From Firmicutes bacterium UBA6132 (GTDB lineage Bacteria; Bacillota_A; Clostridia; Tissierellales; Sedimentibacteraceae): a stretch of DNA of 19,056 nucleotides. Shown here in pieces: positions 1 through 6,373 of the stretch. The notes beneath the pieces were generated by a model that was not told where the DNA came from, searched no databases, and was given only the letters and a program-made list of their open reading frames with translations. The stretch covers positions 1-19,056 of the forward strand of contig DIVM01000266.1 in the NCBI GenBank assembly GCA_002435835.1, in the 5' to 3' direction. Position 1 is the first letter of the stretch. Every line of letters begins with the position of its first letter. Made by a program: the position numbers and the translations under genes.

Positions 1-1373
1 TTTACACCTACATTATTCATTCTTGCAGTAGCTAAATCACTTAAAAGCATTTGAAAACCGCCATCACCCATACTTGCAACAACTGTTGTATCAGGTAATG
101 CCATTTTAACTCCAATGGAAGCTGGTAAGCTGTAGCCCATTGTTCCAAGCCCACCTGAAGTGAAAAATCTTTTGTTTTCATTTACTTTAAAACTATGTGC
201 TGCCCATATTTGATTTATACCAACATCTGCAACCCATATTCCATCCTTGCCCATTTTTTCTGATAATTTATATATTAAACTTTTTGGATTTAATGTAGTA
301 TCAGGCTCAAACATTTTTTTCAAAAATACTTTTCTACTTTCTTGAATTTCTTTAAGCCATGTCTCATCATTTAAATTAAAATCATGCTCCAACATACAGT
401 TTAATATTTCTTTAGCATCTCCTACTATTGGTATTTGTACTGCAACATTTTTACCAATTTCTGCAGGGTCTATGTCTATGTGTATTACATTTTGATTTTT
501 ATTTTCTTTTTTCATCATGGAAGTTGATCTATCAGCAAATCTTGCTCCAATTACAATTAATAAATCAGCTTCATTCATCATTCTATTTACGAAATTATAA
601 CCGTGAGACCCTAATAAACCAGCAAAATATTCACTGTCATTTGGAAAAGCGTCTCCTCCCATTAAAGTGCATACAACAGGAATTTTAGATTTTTGAACAA
701 AATCTTCAAGCTCTTTAGTTGCATTAGCAGCTCTTATGCCGCCACCAACACAAATAACTGGTTGTTTACATTTGTTAATTAAATCAACAGCTCTTTTTAC
801 CTGTCTAGTATTGCCACTTAAAGTAGGTTTATATCCTCTTATATTTACTTCTTTTGGATATTCAAAGTCTATTAAAACTTCTTGGATATCCCTTGGAATA
901 TCTATTAATACAGGACCCATTCTTCCAGTGGAAGCAATAAAAAATGCTTCTTTAAAAATTCTTGGAAGTTCTTTTGCATCTTTTACTAAATAACTGTTTT
1001 TTGTAAAAGATTGAGTAGCACCAATTATATCAGCCTCTTGGAAAATATCTCTTCCAATTGTGTTTGAATTAACTTGTCCGGTTATAACTACAAGTGGAAT
1101 TGAATCCATATATGCTGTTGCTATTCCTGTTATTAAATTTGTTGCACCAGGGCCTGATGTAGCCATACAAACACCAACAGTATTTAATGCGCGTCCATAA
1201 CCGCTAGCCATGTGTGCAGCAGATTGTTCCTGTCTTACTAAAACATGCTTAATATTTGAATTTCTGAGAGCTTCGTATAAAGGGAGGACGGCTCCACCAG
1301 GATATCCAAATATTACGTTAACATTTTCTTGCTCTAAACATTTGATTATTGCATCTGCTGCTTTGATTTTCAT
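1..1373 (-). CDS. ilvB: Acetolactate synthase large subunit (5' part; cut by window edge)
   Basis: A ThDP-dependent enzyme that joins two pyruvates (or pyruvate and 2-oxobutyrate) in the first common step of valine, leucine and isoleucine synthesis; it acts in the cytoplasm. About 457 codons are visible of a family length near 550; the C-terminal end lies outside the window. Seen: start ATG at 1371-1373 with a GAGAGG ribosome site; N-terminal FGYPGGAVLPLYEAL; the ThDP-activating Glu in VRQEQSAAH (about residue 49); ATSGPGATNLITG; and, near the window edge, the start of the ThDP/Mg-binding motif (GDGGF). The T-box leader just upstream supports a biosynthetic rather than catabolic enzyme. A small subunit (ilvN) would be expected further downstream, outside the window. 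Confidence 0.95.
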   Translation of the reverse strand, partial: MKIKAADAIIKCLEQENVNVIFGYPGGAVLPLYEALRNSNIKHVLVRQEQSAAHMASGYGRALNTVGVCMATSGPGATNLITGIATAYMDSIPLVVITGQVNSNTIGRDIFQEADIIGATQSFTKNSYLVKDAKELPRIFKEAFFIASTGRMGPVLIDIPRDIQEVLIDFEYPKEVNIRGYKPTLSGNTRQVKRAVDLINKCKQPVICVGGGIRAANATKELEDFVQKSKIPVVCTLMGGDAFPNDSEYFAGLLGSHGYNFVNRMMNEADLLIVIGARFADRSTSMMKKENKNQNVIHIDIDPAEIGKNVAVQIPIVGDAKEILNCMLEHDFNLNDETWLKEIQESRKVFLKKMFEPDTTLNPKSLIYKLSEKMGKDGIWVADVGINQIWAAHSFKVNENKRFFTSGGLGTMGYSLPASIGVKMALPDTTVVASMGDGGFQMLLSDLATARMNNVGV

Positions 1374-1480
1374 ACAAATACCTCTCTTTCAATTTAAATT
1401 TATTTAATTAATAATGCTAACTTTGATAATAAGTAGTGTGGAAAAACTGTTTGGTAATTATTTACCTTAAAATTAAGTAT

Positions 1481-1523
1481 AAAAAAAGCAGGTATTCTCT
1501 TAAAAAAGGACGAGAAAACCCGC
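1481..1523 (-). terminator. T-box terminator hairpin
   Basis: GCGGGTTTTCTC (1523-1512) pairs with GAGAATACCTGC (1499-1488) with one mismatch and one G-U pair, followed by seven U (1487-1481). It shares bases with the T-box sequence, so it and the antiterminator exclude each other. Confidence 0.9.
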
Positions 1524-1713
1524 GGTACCACCTTATTTCCATATTGGCTCTTGAATTTTATAACGGTTATCCGTTCAACCCTACTGCTATTTCAAGTTAA
1601 AAGCTCCAAAGCTACTTTCAATATAAATTTCCTACAATACTTTCAGCCGAGGAATTGCTCTCTAAAAGGTCATTTATATTTACTCTCTTTATCATTGCTA
1701 AAATATATAGTTA
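1481..1713 (-). promoter_or_regulatory. T-box leader (tRNA-sensing attenuator) of ilvB
   Basis: The leader of the acetolactate synthase transcript. Seen on the minus strand: the T-box antiterminator sequence AGGTGGTACCGCG (1521-1533); a Stem I region with AGAGAGT, a GGCTG distal loop and the 3' side ending in CTTTGGAGC; and the competing terminator downstream. The T-box bulge UGGU would pair with a tRNA ending in A-CCA, which fits branched-chain tRNAs. The specifier loop 3' side reads GAAAGTAG (1618-1611). GUA (Val, 1615-1613) is the most sensible specifier for this gene, but AGU cannot be excluded from sequence alone. Known for the class: uncharged cognate tRNA stabilises the antiterminator and turns the gene on. 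Confidence 0.93.
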
Positions 1714-1719
1714 TCAACT

Positions 1720-1748
1720 ATCATAATAAAATTAATTTAATATGTCAA
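1720..1748 (-). promoter_or_regulatory. Sigma-A promoter of the T-box/ilvB transcript
   Basis: A perfect -35 TTGACA (1748-1743), a 17-base spacer and TATGAT (1725-1720) on the minus strand. Start of transcription is expected near 1713, immediately before Stem I of the T-box. Confidence 0.85.
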
Positions 1749-1786
1749 GAAAAATTTGATTTAAAAGTAAATAAAATTTAATAACT

Positions 1787-1820
1787 AAAAAAGCGGATGT
1801 TTAATTTAATAAACACCCAC
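1787..1820 (-). terminator. Rho-independent terminator of the HesB-like gene
   Basis: On the minus strand GTGGGTGTTT (1820-1811) pairs with AAACATCCGC (1802-1793), ten pairs including G-U, with an 8-base loop, followed by six U. It separates this gene from the ilvB promoter. Confidence 0.85.
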
Positions 1821-1831
1821 TAAATTTAAAA

Positions 1832-2104
1832 TTAGTATAAAGGACTTATTTGAAAATCTTTTTTGAAAAGTCCTTCTTTATAATCTATGCTTAAACCTTC
1901 TACTGCATTTTCAATATCTTCATCTACAATAATATTTAAACCTTCAACATTATAAATACCATCATTCTCATGTTGTTTCTCCGAAACAATGCCGAATTCG
2001 GCGCCACCTCAGGAAAATCCGGTTATTTTAACTTTAATAGGTTCGTTTTTTTCTTTTAATTGCAATAATTTTTCTTTAGCATTGCTTGATAAAGTTAAAT
2101 TCAT
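1832..2104 (-). CDS. HesB/IscA-like protein with in-frame UGA, probable selenoprotein
   Basis: A 90-residue protein of the HesB/IscA-like fold (A-type Fe-S carrier relatives); its exact role is unknown. Seen: start ATG at 2102-2104 behind AGGAGG; codon 32 (2011-2009) is TGA, after which the same frame continues without interruption to TAA at 1832-1834. The local sequence is TGFS-(UGA)-GGAEFGI, which matches the GF-x-C-G-G motif of HesB-like proteins with UGA in the Cys position. HesB-like selenoproteins are an established family. A 12-base perfect palindrome begins 6 bases after the UGA and can form the short stem-loop expected of a bacterial SECIS. The C-terminal Cys residues found in classical IscA are absent. 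Conventional gene finding would split or miss this gene. The alternative is a simple nonsense mutation, but both halves are well conserved in style and the gene keeps its own promoter, ribosome site and terminator. Confidence 0.82.
1991..2002 (-). promoter_or_regulatory. Candidate bacterial SECIS stem-loop
   Basis: The perfect palindrome GCCGAATTCGGC lies 7-18 bases downstream of the UGA codon, inside the coding frame. Bacterial SECIS elements are stem-loops placed directly after the UGA with a small apical loop. Size and place fit, but SelB binding cannot be judged by eye. Confidence 0.55.
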
Positions 2105-2157
2105 AATTACCTCCTAAATATATTATATAAATCTTTATTATTTTGATATTATTCTAT

Positions 2158-2185
2158 ATAATACATTCATGCTTTTCAGTGTTAA
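2158..2185 (-). promoter_or_regulatory. Likely promoter of the HesB-like gene
   Basis: TTAACA (2185-2180), a 16-base spacer and TATTAT (2163-2158) on the minus strand, about 55 bases before the start codon. The match is moderate in a very AT-rich region. Confidence 0.45.
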
Positions 2186-2228
2186 AGTTACTAAAAACAT
2201 ATTAATTATCTAAAAAATGTCTGATTAA

Positions 2229-2256
2229 TAAAAAAATTTAGAGGTATTATAAATTT
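2229..2256 (-). terminator. AT-rich terminator after the ABC operon
   Basis: On the minus strand AAATTTA (2256-2250) and TAAATTT (2240-2234) form a 7-bp stem with a 9-base loop, followed by U residues. It lies directly after the ATPase stop codon. It is weak because the stem is all A-T. Confidence 0.5.
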
Positions 2257-2260
2257 TTTA

Positions 2261-2935
2261 TTAAATTGTTAATAACTCTTTCTTAATTTCGTCTTTTTGT
2301 TGATAATTTTCTTTTTTGATTTTTTTAATTATTTCAGCTGGCTGATTTTTTAATATATAAATAGTATTGGATAAATAAGCAGCTTCTTCTACATCATGAG
2401 TTATAAATAAAACTGTTCTTTTACTTTTTTGCCATAGTTTTTCAAATGAACAAATTAGCTCCTGTTTTAATTTTATATCAAGTCCTTTAAATGGTTCATC
2501 CATTATTAAAATATTTGAAGGATATGCAAATGCTCTTGCTAATGAAACTCTTTGAGACATACCTCCACTTAAAGCATTAATTTTATAATTTTTAAAATTT
2601 GTTAATTCAACCATATCCAAATAATATTCTACAGTTTTTTTTCTATCAGCAAAATCAAAAATATCTTTTAAAACAAAATCGATGTTGTCATATACGCTGT
2701 ACCAGTTTAAAAGTCTTGGCTCTTGAAAAACATAAGAATAAACAGCATTTTCTATTCCCGTTATATTACCTTCATCAAATAACTCAAGTTTAGCTACTAA
2801 ATTTGCTATAGTTGTTTTTCCAATACCTGATGGTCCAAATATACAAGTTATTTCATTTTCTTCAAAGCTTAAATTAAAGTTTTTTAACACTGTTAAATTA
2901 TTATATCTTTTAGTTATATTATTTAAACTTATCAT
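2261..2935 (-). CDS. ABC transporter ATPase (NitT/TauT type)
   Basis: Cytoplasmic ATPase, 224 residues, that energises the importer encoded by the two genes before it. Seen: Walker A GPSGIGKTT (34-42), Q-loop Gln 71, signature LSGGM (122-126), Walker B ILIMDE (142-147), D-loop about 152-153 and switch His 180. Its ATG overlaps the permease stop codon by one base (TAATG), so the two are translationally coupled. The family (SsuB/TauB/ThiZ-like) serves importers for nitrate, sulfonates, pyrimidine precursors and similar small molecules. The substrate cannot be read from the ATPase. A weak AT-rich terminator follows, so this is the last gene of the operon. Confidence 0.93.
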   Translation of the reverse strand: MISLNNITKRYNNLTVLKNFNLSFEENEITCIFGPSGIGKTTIANLVAKLELFDEGNITGIENAVYSYVFQEPRLLNWYSVYDNIDFVLKDIFDFADRKKTVEYYLDMVELTNFKNYKINALSGGMSQRVSLARAFAYPSNILIMDEPFKGLDIKLKQELICSFEKLWQKSKRTVLFITHDVEEAAYLSNTIYILKNQPAEIIKKIKKENYQQKDEIKKELLTI

Positions 2936-3678
2936 TATGCCTCCAACTTAAAAATTAATTTAAGAATTTTTTCAAATAAAAAACTTAAGAATATTATTAT
3001 GATTGTCCATGCAAATAAATCAGGTATTTCAAGATAAACTTTAGAATCATAAAGAAATCTTCCTATTGAATATTGAGGTAAGCTTAAAACTTCAGCAGCG
3101 GAAGTTACTTTCCACCCTATGCCAAGAGCTGAAATAAAAGAAGCTTTAATATAGGGGAGAGATGAATAAAAATAAACTGACCTTAAAACTCGAGTTTTTT
3201 TGATATTATAAACTTTACACATTTGTAAAAGCTTATAATCTGTGTTTTTTATTCCTTCAACAATATTTGTCCAAATAATTGGAAAGCACATTAAAAAAGC
3301 TACAAAAATAGGTACATTATTGTCTTTAAACCACATAAGAGCAATAATGATTATGGACATTACAGGAACAGTTCTCATTATGGTAATGAGAGGATTAAAA
3401 ATTTCATACATTAATTTATAAATACCACAAAAATATCCAAGTATTATTCCAAAAAAGCAAGAGAGCAAAAATCCTGATAGTGTTCTATAAGTACTAAAAA
3501 ATATAGTTAAATAAGTTTCTTTATCAAGCATTAAATTATATAGTGATTTAAATGTTGAATATGGTGAAGGGAGATAAATCTCCTGATTAATAATCAGTGA
3601 AAATATCTCCCATATTAATATCCAAAATAATGTTATAAATATTTTTTTGTGGTTATTCAGAATAGTAGAAGCCTTCAT
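2935..3678 (-). CDS. ABC transporter permease (NitT/TauT type)
   Basis: Integral membrane subunit, 247 residues, with about six hydrophobic segments: one near residues 14-32, a cluster in the middle of the protein and a last one near 222-240. The cytoplasmic EAA-like loop that contacts the ATPase reads LLQMCKVYNIKKTRVLRSVY, followed by PYIKASFISALGIGWK, as in SsuC/TauC permeases. The ATG at 3676-3678 lies inside the end of the lipoprotein gene (26-base overlap), with GGAGG 11 bases upstream, so the operon is tightly coupled. Length is normal for the family. Substrate unknown. Confidence 0.92.
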   Translation of the reverse strand: MKASTILNNHKKIFITLFWILIWEIFSLIINQEIYLPSPYSTFKSLYNLMLDKETYLTIFFSTYRTLSGFLLSCFFGIILGYFCGIYKLMYEIFNPLITIMRTVPVMSIIIIALMWFKDNNVPIFVAFLMCFPIIWTNIVEGIKNTDYKLLQMCKVYNIKKTRVLRSVYFYSSLPYIKASFISALGIGWKVTSAAEVLSLPQYSIGRFLYDSKVYLEIPDLFAWTIIIIFLSFLFEKILKLIFKLEA

Positions 3679-4657
3679 CAGGCATTTTTCCTCCTACAGA
3701 TGCTGGGTTTGAATCAAATAATATTTGATAAAATGCATTTATACTTTCTTTATTGTCAACTGCATTTTTATAAGTAATTCCGCAATAAGGGATTGCTTTT
3801 TCAACTAATGCGGCATTTGGCATTATTTCATTTTTTTCAACTAATTTAGATGCTTCAGCGGCATTTTCAGTTACATATGTTACAGATTCTTCATATTGTT
3901 TTAAAAATTCTTGTACAAATTCTTTATTGTTTTCTGCAAATTGCTTGTTTACAATAATACATCCTGTAAATAATTCGCTTTTTCCGCCTGTTGCTTCTTT
4001 CCATGATTCATTTAAATCAATAAGCATTTTTGCATTTTGATTTTTCATGGAAGTTTGAGTAACAAATGGTTGAGGAAGTAATGCAACTTTTGAATCTCCA
4101 GCTATTACTTTTTGTGCTAATGTTGCATGGTCTAATTCATATTGTAGTTCAACTTTTCCTTCAAGATTATTTTGTTTCAATATATAATTCATTGCATAGT
4201 CTGGAGTTGAACCTTTAGCGCTCATTCCAAGTGTTTTTCCTTGTAAATCAGATATATTTGATATTTCTTCAGTTCCAACTATGTATAAATTTCCAACAGT
4301 ATTAACTGCCATTATTTGAACTTTGCCACCTGTTTTATTATATAAAACTGAAGCAAGATTTATTGGAACAGAAGATATTTGGATATCACCGTTAATTATT
4401 TTTCCTGTCAAAGCATCTGGAGCACTTTCAGCAACATATGAAACGTTGTATTCATCTGAGTTCAATGCTTTTTCATCTATCATTTTAATCATACCTATTG
4501 AGGTAGGCCCTTTTAATCCTGCAATGGTTACATTTGTCTTTTCTTTTGGTACTTCGGTTTGAGCTTGTGGTGTTGCTGGTTGAGTTTCTTTTGTACTACA
4601 GCCTGCAAATAAGCTTAATACAATTATTAAAACTAACAATAAACTTAATTTTTTCAT
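3653..4657 (-). CDS. ABC transporter substrate-binding lipoprotein (NMT1/SsuA-like)
   Basis: Extracellular solute-binding lipoprotein, 334 residues. Seen: a lipoprotein signal (MKK then a hydrophobic stretch) ending in LFAGC with Cys 20 as the lipidated residue; a Thr/Pro/Glu-rich linker; then a periplasmic-binding-protein-II core with GDIQISSVPINLASVLYN and the segment SDLQGKTLGMSAKGSTPDY, typical of the NMT1/SsuA/TauA superfamily. The ATG follows GGAGG. It is the first gene of the three-gene importer operon and is preceded by a structured leader. The ligand is not evident. Members of this superfamily bind sulfonates, nitrate, thiamine pyrimidine precursors and others, and none of the usual riboswitches for these (e.g. 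TPP) is visible. Confidence 0.9.
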   Translation of the reverse strand: MKKLSLLLVLIIVLSLFAGCSTKETQPATPQAQTEVPKEKTNVTIAGLKGPTSIGMIKMIDEKALNSDEYNVSYVAESAPDALTGKIINGDIQISSVPINLASVLYNKTGGKVQIMAVNTVGNLYIVGTEEISNISDLQGKTLGMSAKGSTPDYAMNYILKQNNLEGKVELQYELDHATLAQKVIAGDSKVALLPQPFVTQTSMKNQNAKMLIDLNESWKEATGGKSELFTGCIIVNKQFAENNKEFVQEFLKQYEESVTYVTENAAEASKLVEKNEIMPNAALVEKAIPYCGITYKNAVDNKESINAFYQILFDSNPASVGGKMPDEGFYYSE

Positions 4658-4699
4658 TTCTTTCCTCCACTTTTACTTATATAATACTTGATTTATAAT

Positions 4700-4727
4700 A
4701 AAAAAAATCCTCGTAATTAAACAAGGA
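4700..4727 (-). terminator. Terminator upstream of the lipoprotein gene
   Basis: On the minus strand TCCTTGT (4727-4721) pairs with ACGAGGA (4714-4708), seven pairs with one G-U and a 6-base loop, followed by eight U (4707-4700). It could end the HTH regulator transcript or act as the conditional terminator of the importer leader. Confidence 0.8.
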
Positions 4728-4804
4728 AATTTAATGTATTCCTTGCAATTTTTCAGCATGATTTGTCATTATTTTAACATTGCGTGTAAAATATTGCAAG
4801 GAAT
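4700..4804 (-). promoter_or_regulatory. Candidate OFF-type attenuator or riboswitch before the ABC importer
   Basis: Read on the minus strand, a perfect 12-bp stem (ATTCCTTGCAAT at 4804-4793 with ATTGCAAGGAAT at 4749-4738) encloses 43 bases. Within these, two further stems can form: ATTTTA/TAAAAT with an ACA/TGT tip, and ATGA/TCAT. The result is a three-way junction. Just downstream is a terminator whose 5' arm (TTCCTTG) can instead pair with CAAGGAA, the 3' arm of the closing stem. Closing-stem formation therefore frees the terminator, while opening it allows an antiterminator: the usual logic of an OFF riboswitch. It does not match the TPP, purine, SAM or lysine consensus that I can recall. 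It may alternatively just be the 3' end of the HTH gene's transcript. Confidence 0.55.
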
Positions 4805-4838
4805 TTCAAAATTATGTAATTTAATTAATAAATTTAAA

Positions 4839-5036
4839 TCATTTTAAAATTATTAAATCCACAGGATCTAAATGAAAATGTTGTGCAAATGCGGCTAAAT
4901 AAAAATCTGATGGTGCTTCTTGACCTGATTCATATAATTTAATTCTTTCTCTTGGTACATTTATAGCTTCGCTTAATTCTTGCTTGGTTAAATTATTTTC
5001 TTTTCTGATGCTTCTTAATTTTTCACCCAATGTCAT
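4839..5036 (-). CDS. Small XRE-family helix-turn-helix regulator
   Basis: A 65-residue DNA-binding protein made of little more than one Cro/CI-type HTH: GEKLRSIRKENNLTKQELSE followed by INVPRERIKLYESGQEAP. The ATG at 5034-5036 is chosen because GAGGTG lies six bases upstream; an in-frame GTG at 5045 sits inside that ribosome site. It ends in TGA. It is divergent from the DNA methyltransferase gene, with about 195 bases between, and in the same direction as the downstream ABC importer. It might be a control protein for the restriction-modification genes or an unrelated regulator; the sequence does not decide. Confidence 0.85.
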   Translation of the reverse strand: MTLGEKLRSIRKENNLTKQELSEAINVPRERIKLYESGQEAPSDFYLAAFAQHFHLDPVDLIILK

Positions 5037-5160
5037 ACTAATCACCTCATCATAGAATTATCTTGCATACATATATTATATACAAAATTTACAGAAACTT
5101 CAACTATATTAAAATTTCTTATTTATTTAAAATTTATGCATAATATTAAAGTTAAATTTA

Positions 5161-5178
5161 ATTGATTCATTAGTCAAT
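5161..5178. promoter_or_regulatory. Dyad upstream of the methyltransferase promoter
   Basis: ATTGATTCATTAGTCAAT is an almost perfect inverted repeat placed three bases before the -35 of the methyltransferase promoter, in the divergent region shared with the HTH gene. It is a plausible operator for that regulator. No second copy was seen. Confidence 0.35.
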
Positions 5179-5180
5179 TC

Positions 5181-5209
5181 TTGTATTAAATTTAAATTTG
5201 ATATATAAT
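5181..5209 (+). promoter_or_regulatory. Promoter of the DNA methyltransferase gene
   Basis: TTGTAT (5181-5186), a 17-base spacer and TATAAT (5204-5209); the transcript would start near 5216, a few bases before the ribosome site. Confidence 0.6.
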
Positions 5210-5230
5210 ATAATAAAATTTGGAGGGAAA

Positions 5231-6277
5231 ATGACAACTCATAAAATAATAAATACTTCAGCAGCAAATATGGCTGAAGTTAATGATAAATCAATAGCAT
5301 TAATTGTAACATCTCCGCCATATCCAATGATTGAAATGTGGGATAATAGTTTTTCCGAACAAAGTGATAAAGTAAAATCTTCTTTGGAAAATAAAGATTA
5401 TGATTCTGCATTTGATGGTATGCATGAAGTATTGGATCAAGTGTGGAATGAAGTTGACAGAGTATTAATAGATGGTGGTATAGCATGTATCAACATAGGC
5501 GACGCAACTAAAAATTGCAATGGAAACTTTAGATTGTTTTCTAATCACGCAAGGATTTTAAGCTTTTTTATGAAACATGGTTATTCTGTTTTGCCAGATA
5601 TTATTTGGAGAAAACAAACTAATGCTCCAAATAAATTTATGGGATCGGGCATGTATCCGCCAGGTGCATATGTAACTTATGAACATGAATATATTTTAAT
5701 TTTGAGAAAAGGATTAAAGCGTGAGTTCAAGAAATTAGAAGAAAAAGTAAATAGGCGACAAAGTGCTTATTTTTGGGAAGAAAGAAATATTTGGTTTTCT
5801 GATATTTGGAATTTAAGTGGAACTGCACAAAAAATGAAAATAGAAAATTCAAGGCAAAGAAGTGGTGCATTTCCATTTGAAATAGCATATAGATTAATAA
5901 ATATGTATTCGGTTAAAGGGGATACTGTATTAGATCCATTCACTGGAACTGGAACAACTTTGCTTGCAGCTTTGCTGTCGGAAAGAAACAGCGTGGGAAC
6001 TGAAATAGATTTTTCATTATGTGAAAATATGTTTAATGATACTGTTAAAATAAAGAAACAATTAAACAATTATATGGAAGAAAGAATTAAAAAGCATCAA
6101 GAATTTGTTGAAGAACAAAAGGAACAAGGTAAAGATAAATTTTATATAAATAATAATCATGGATTTGAAGTGAAAACACAGCAGGAAATTGAAGCTTGCT
6201 TTAATGAGGTGGATGAGATAACTAAAGATGGATTTAATTTAAATTGCAGTTATAAAAAAATTGAACTTGATTCTTAA
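5231..6277 (+). CDS. DNA methyltransferase, beta class (N4-cytosine/N6-adenine)
   Basis: Modification enzyme that transfers methyl from S-adenosylmethionine to an exocyclic amino group in DNA. 348 residues from the ATG at 5231, which has GGAGGG five to nine bases upstream; an upstream in-frame ATG at 5198 would overlap the promoter and lacks a ribosome site. Catalytic motif IV TSPPY (27-31) comes before the AdoMet motif I DPFTGTGTT (235-243), which is the beta-class order. The convergent gene at 6374-6961 looks like its cognate endonuclease. If the pair is MjaI-like, the target would be CTAG; that specificity is inferred, not read from the sequence. The C-terminal 70 residues are charged and may be a target-recognition or accessory tail. 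Confidence 0.92.
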   Translation: MTTHKIINTSAANMAEVNDKSIALIVTSPPYPMIEMWDNSFSEQSDKVKSSLENKDYDSAFDGMHEVLDQVWNEVDRVLIDGGIACINIGDATKNCNGNFRLFSNHARILSFFMKHGYSVLPDIIWRKQTNAPNKFMGSGMYPPGAYVTYEHEYILILRKGLKREFKKLEEKVNRRQSAYFWEERNIWFSDIWNLSGTAQKMKIENSRQRSGAFPFEIAYRLINMYSVKGDTVLDPFTGTGTTLLAALLSERNSVGTEIDFSLCENMFNDTVKIKKQLNNYMEERIKKHQEFVEEQKEQGKDKFYINNNHGFEVKTQQEIEACFNEVDEITKDGFNLNCSYKKIELDS

Positions 6278-6295
6278 AGATTGAAGGATATCAAA

Positions 6296-6346
6296 GGGGA
6301 CGGTCCCGCTGCGAAATGGTTTTGTTCGCAAAAGCGGTCTGTCCCC
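6296..6346. repeat. GC-rich palindromic (REP-like) element
   Basis: Between two convergent genes: outer arms GGGGAC (6296-6301) and GTCCCC (6341-6346), middle arms CCGC/GCGG (6306-6309, 6334-6337) and inner arms TGCGAA/TTCGCA (6310-6315, 6325-6330) around a 9-base loop. It is much richer in G+C than its surroundings. Similar GGGGAC palindromes are dispersed in many clostridial genomes. It may also act as a terminator for both neighbours, though U-tracts are poor. Confidence 0.6.
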
Positions 6347-6373
6347 AAAAAGAACATTTAATTTACTTTTGAT

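Noticed and set aside
1551..1781. Plus-strand open frame of 76 codons
   Set aside because: It lies across the T-box leader and promoter of ilvB on the other strand and has no ribosome site.
4700..4804. TPP riboswitch for a thiamine-precursor importer
   Set aside because: The conserved CUGAGA and related TPP motifs are absent.
5198..5230. Upstream ATG start for the methyltransferase
   Set aside because: It overlaps the predicted -10 and has no ribosome site; ATG 5231 follows GGAGGG.
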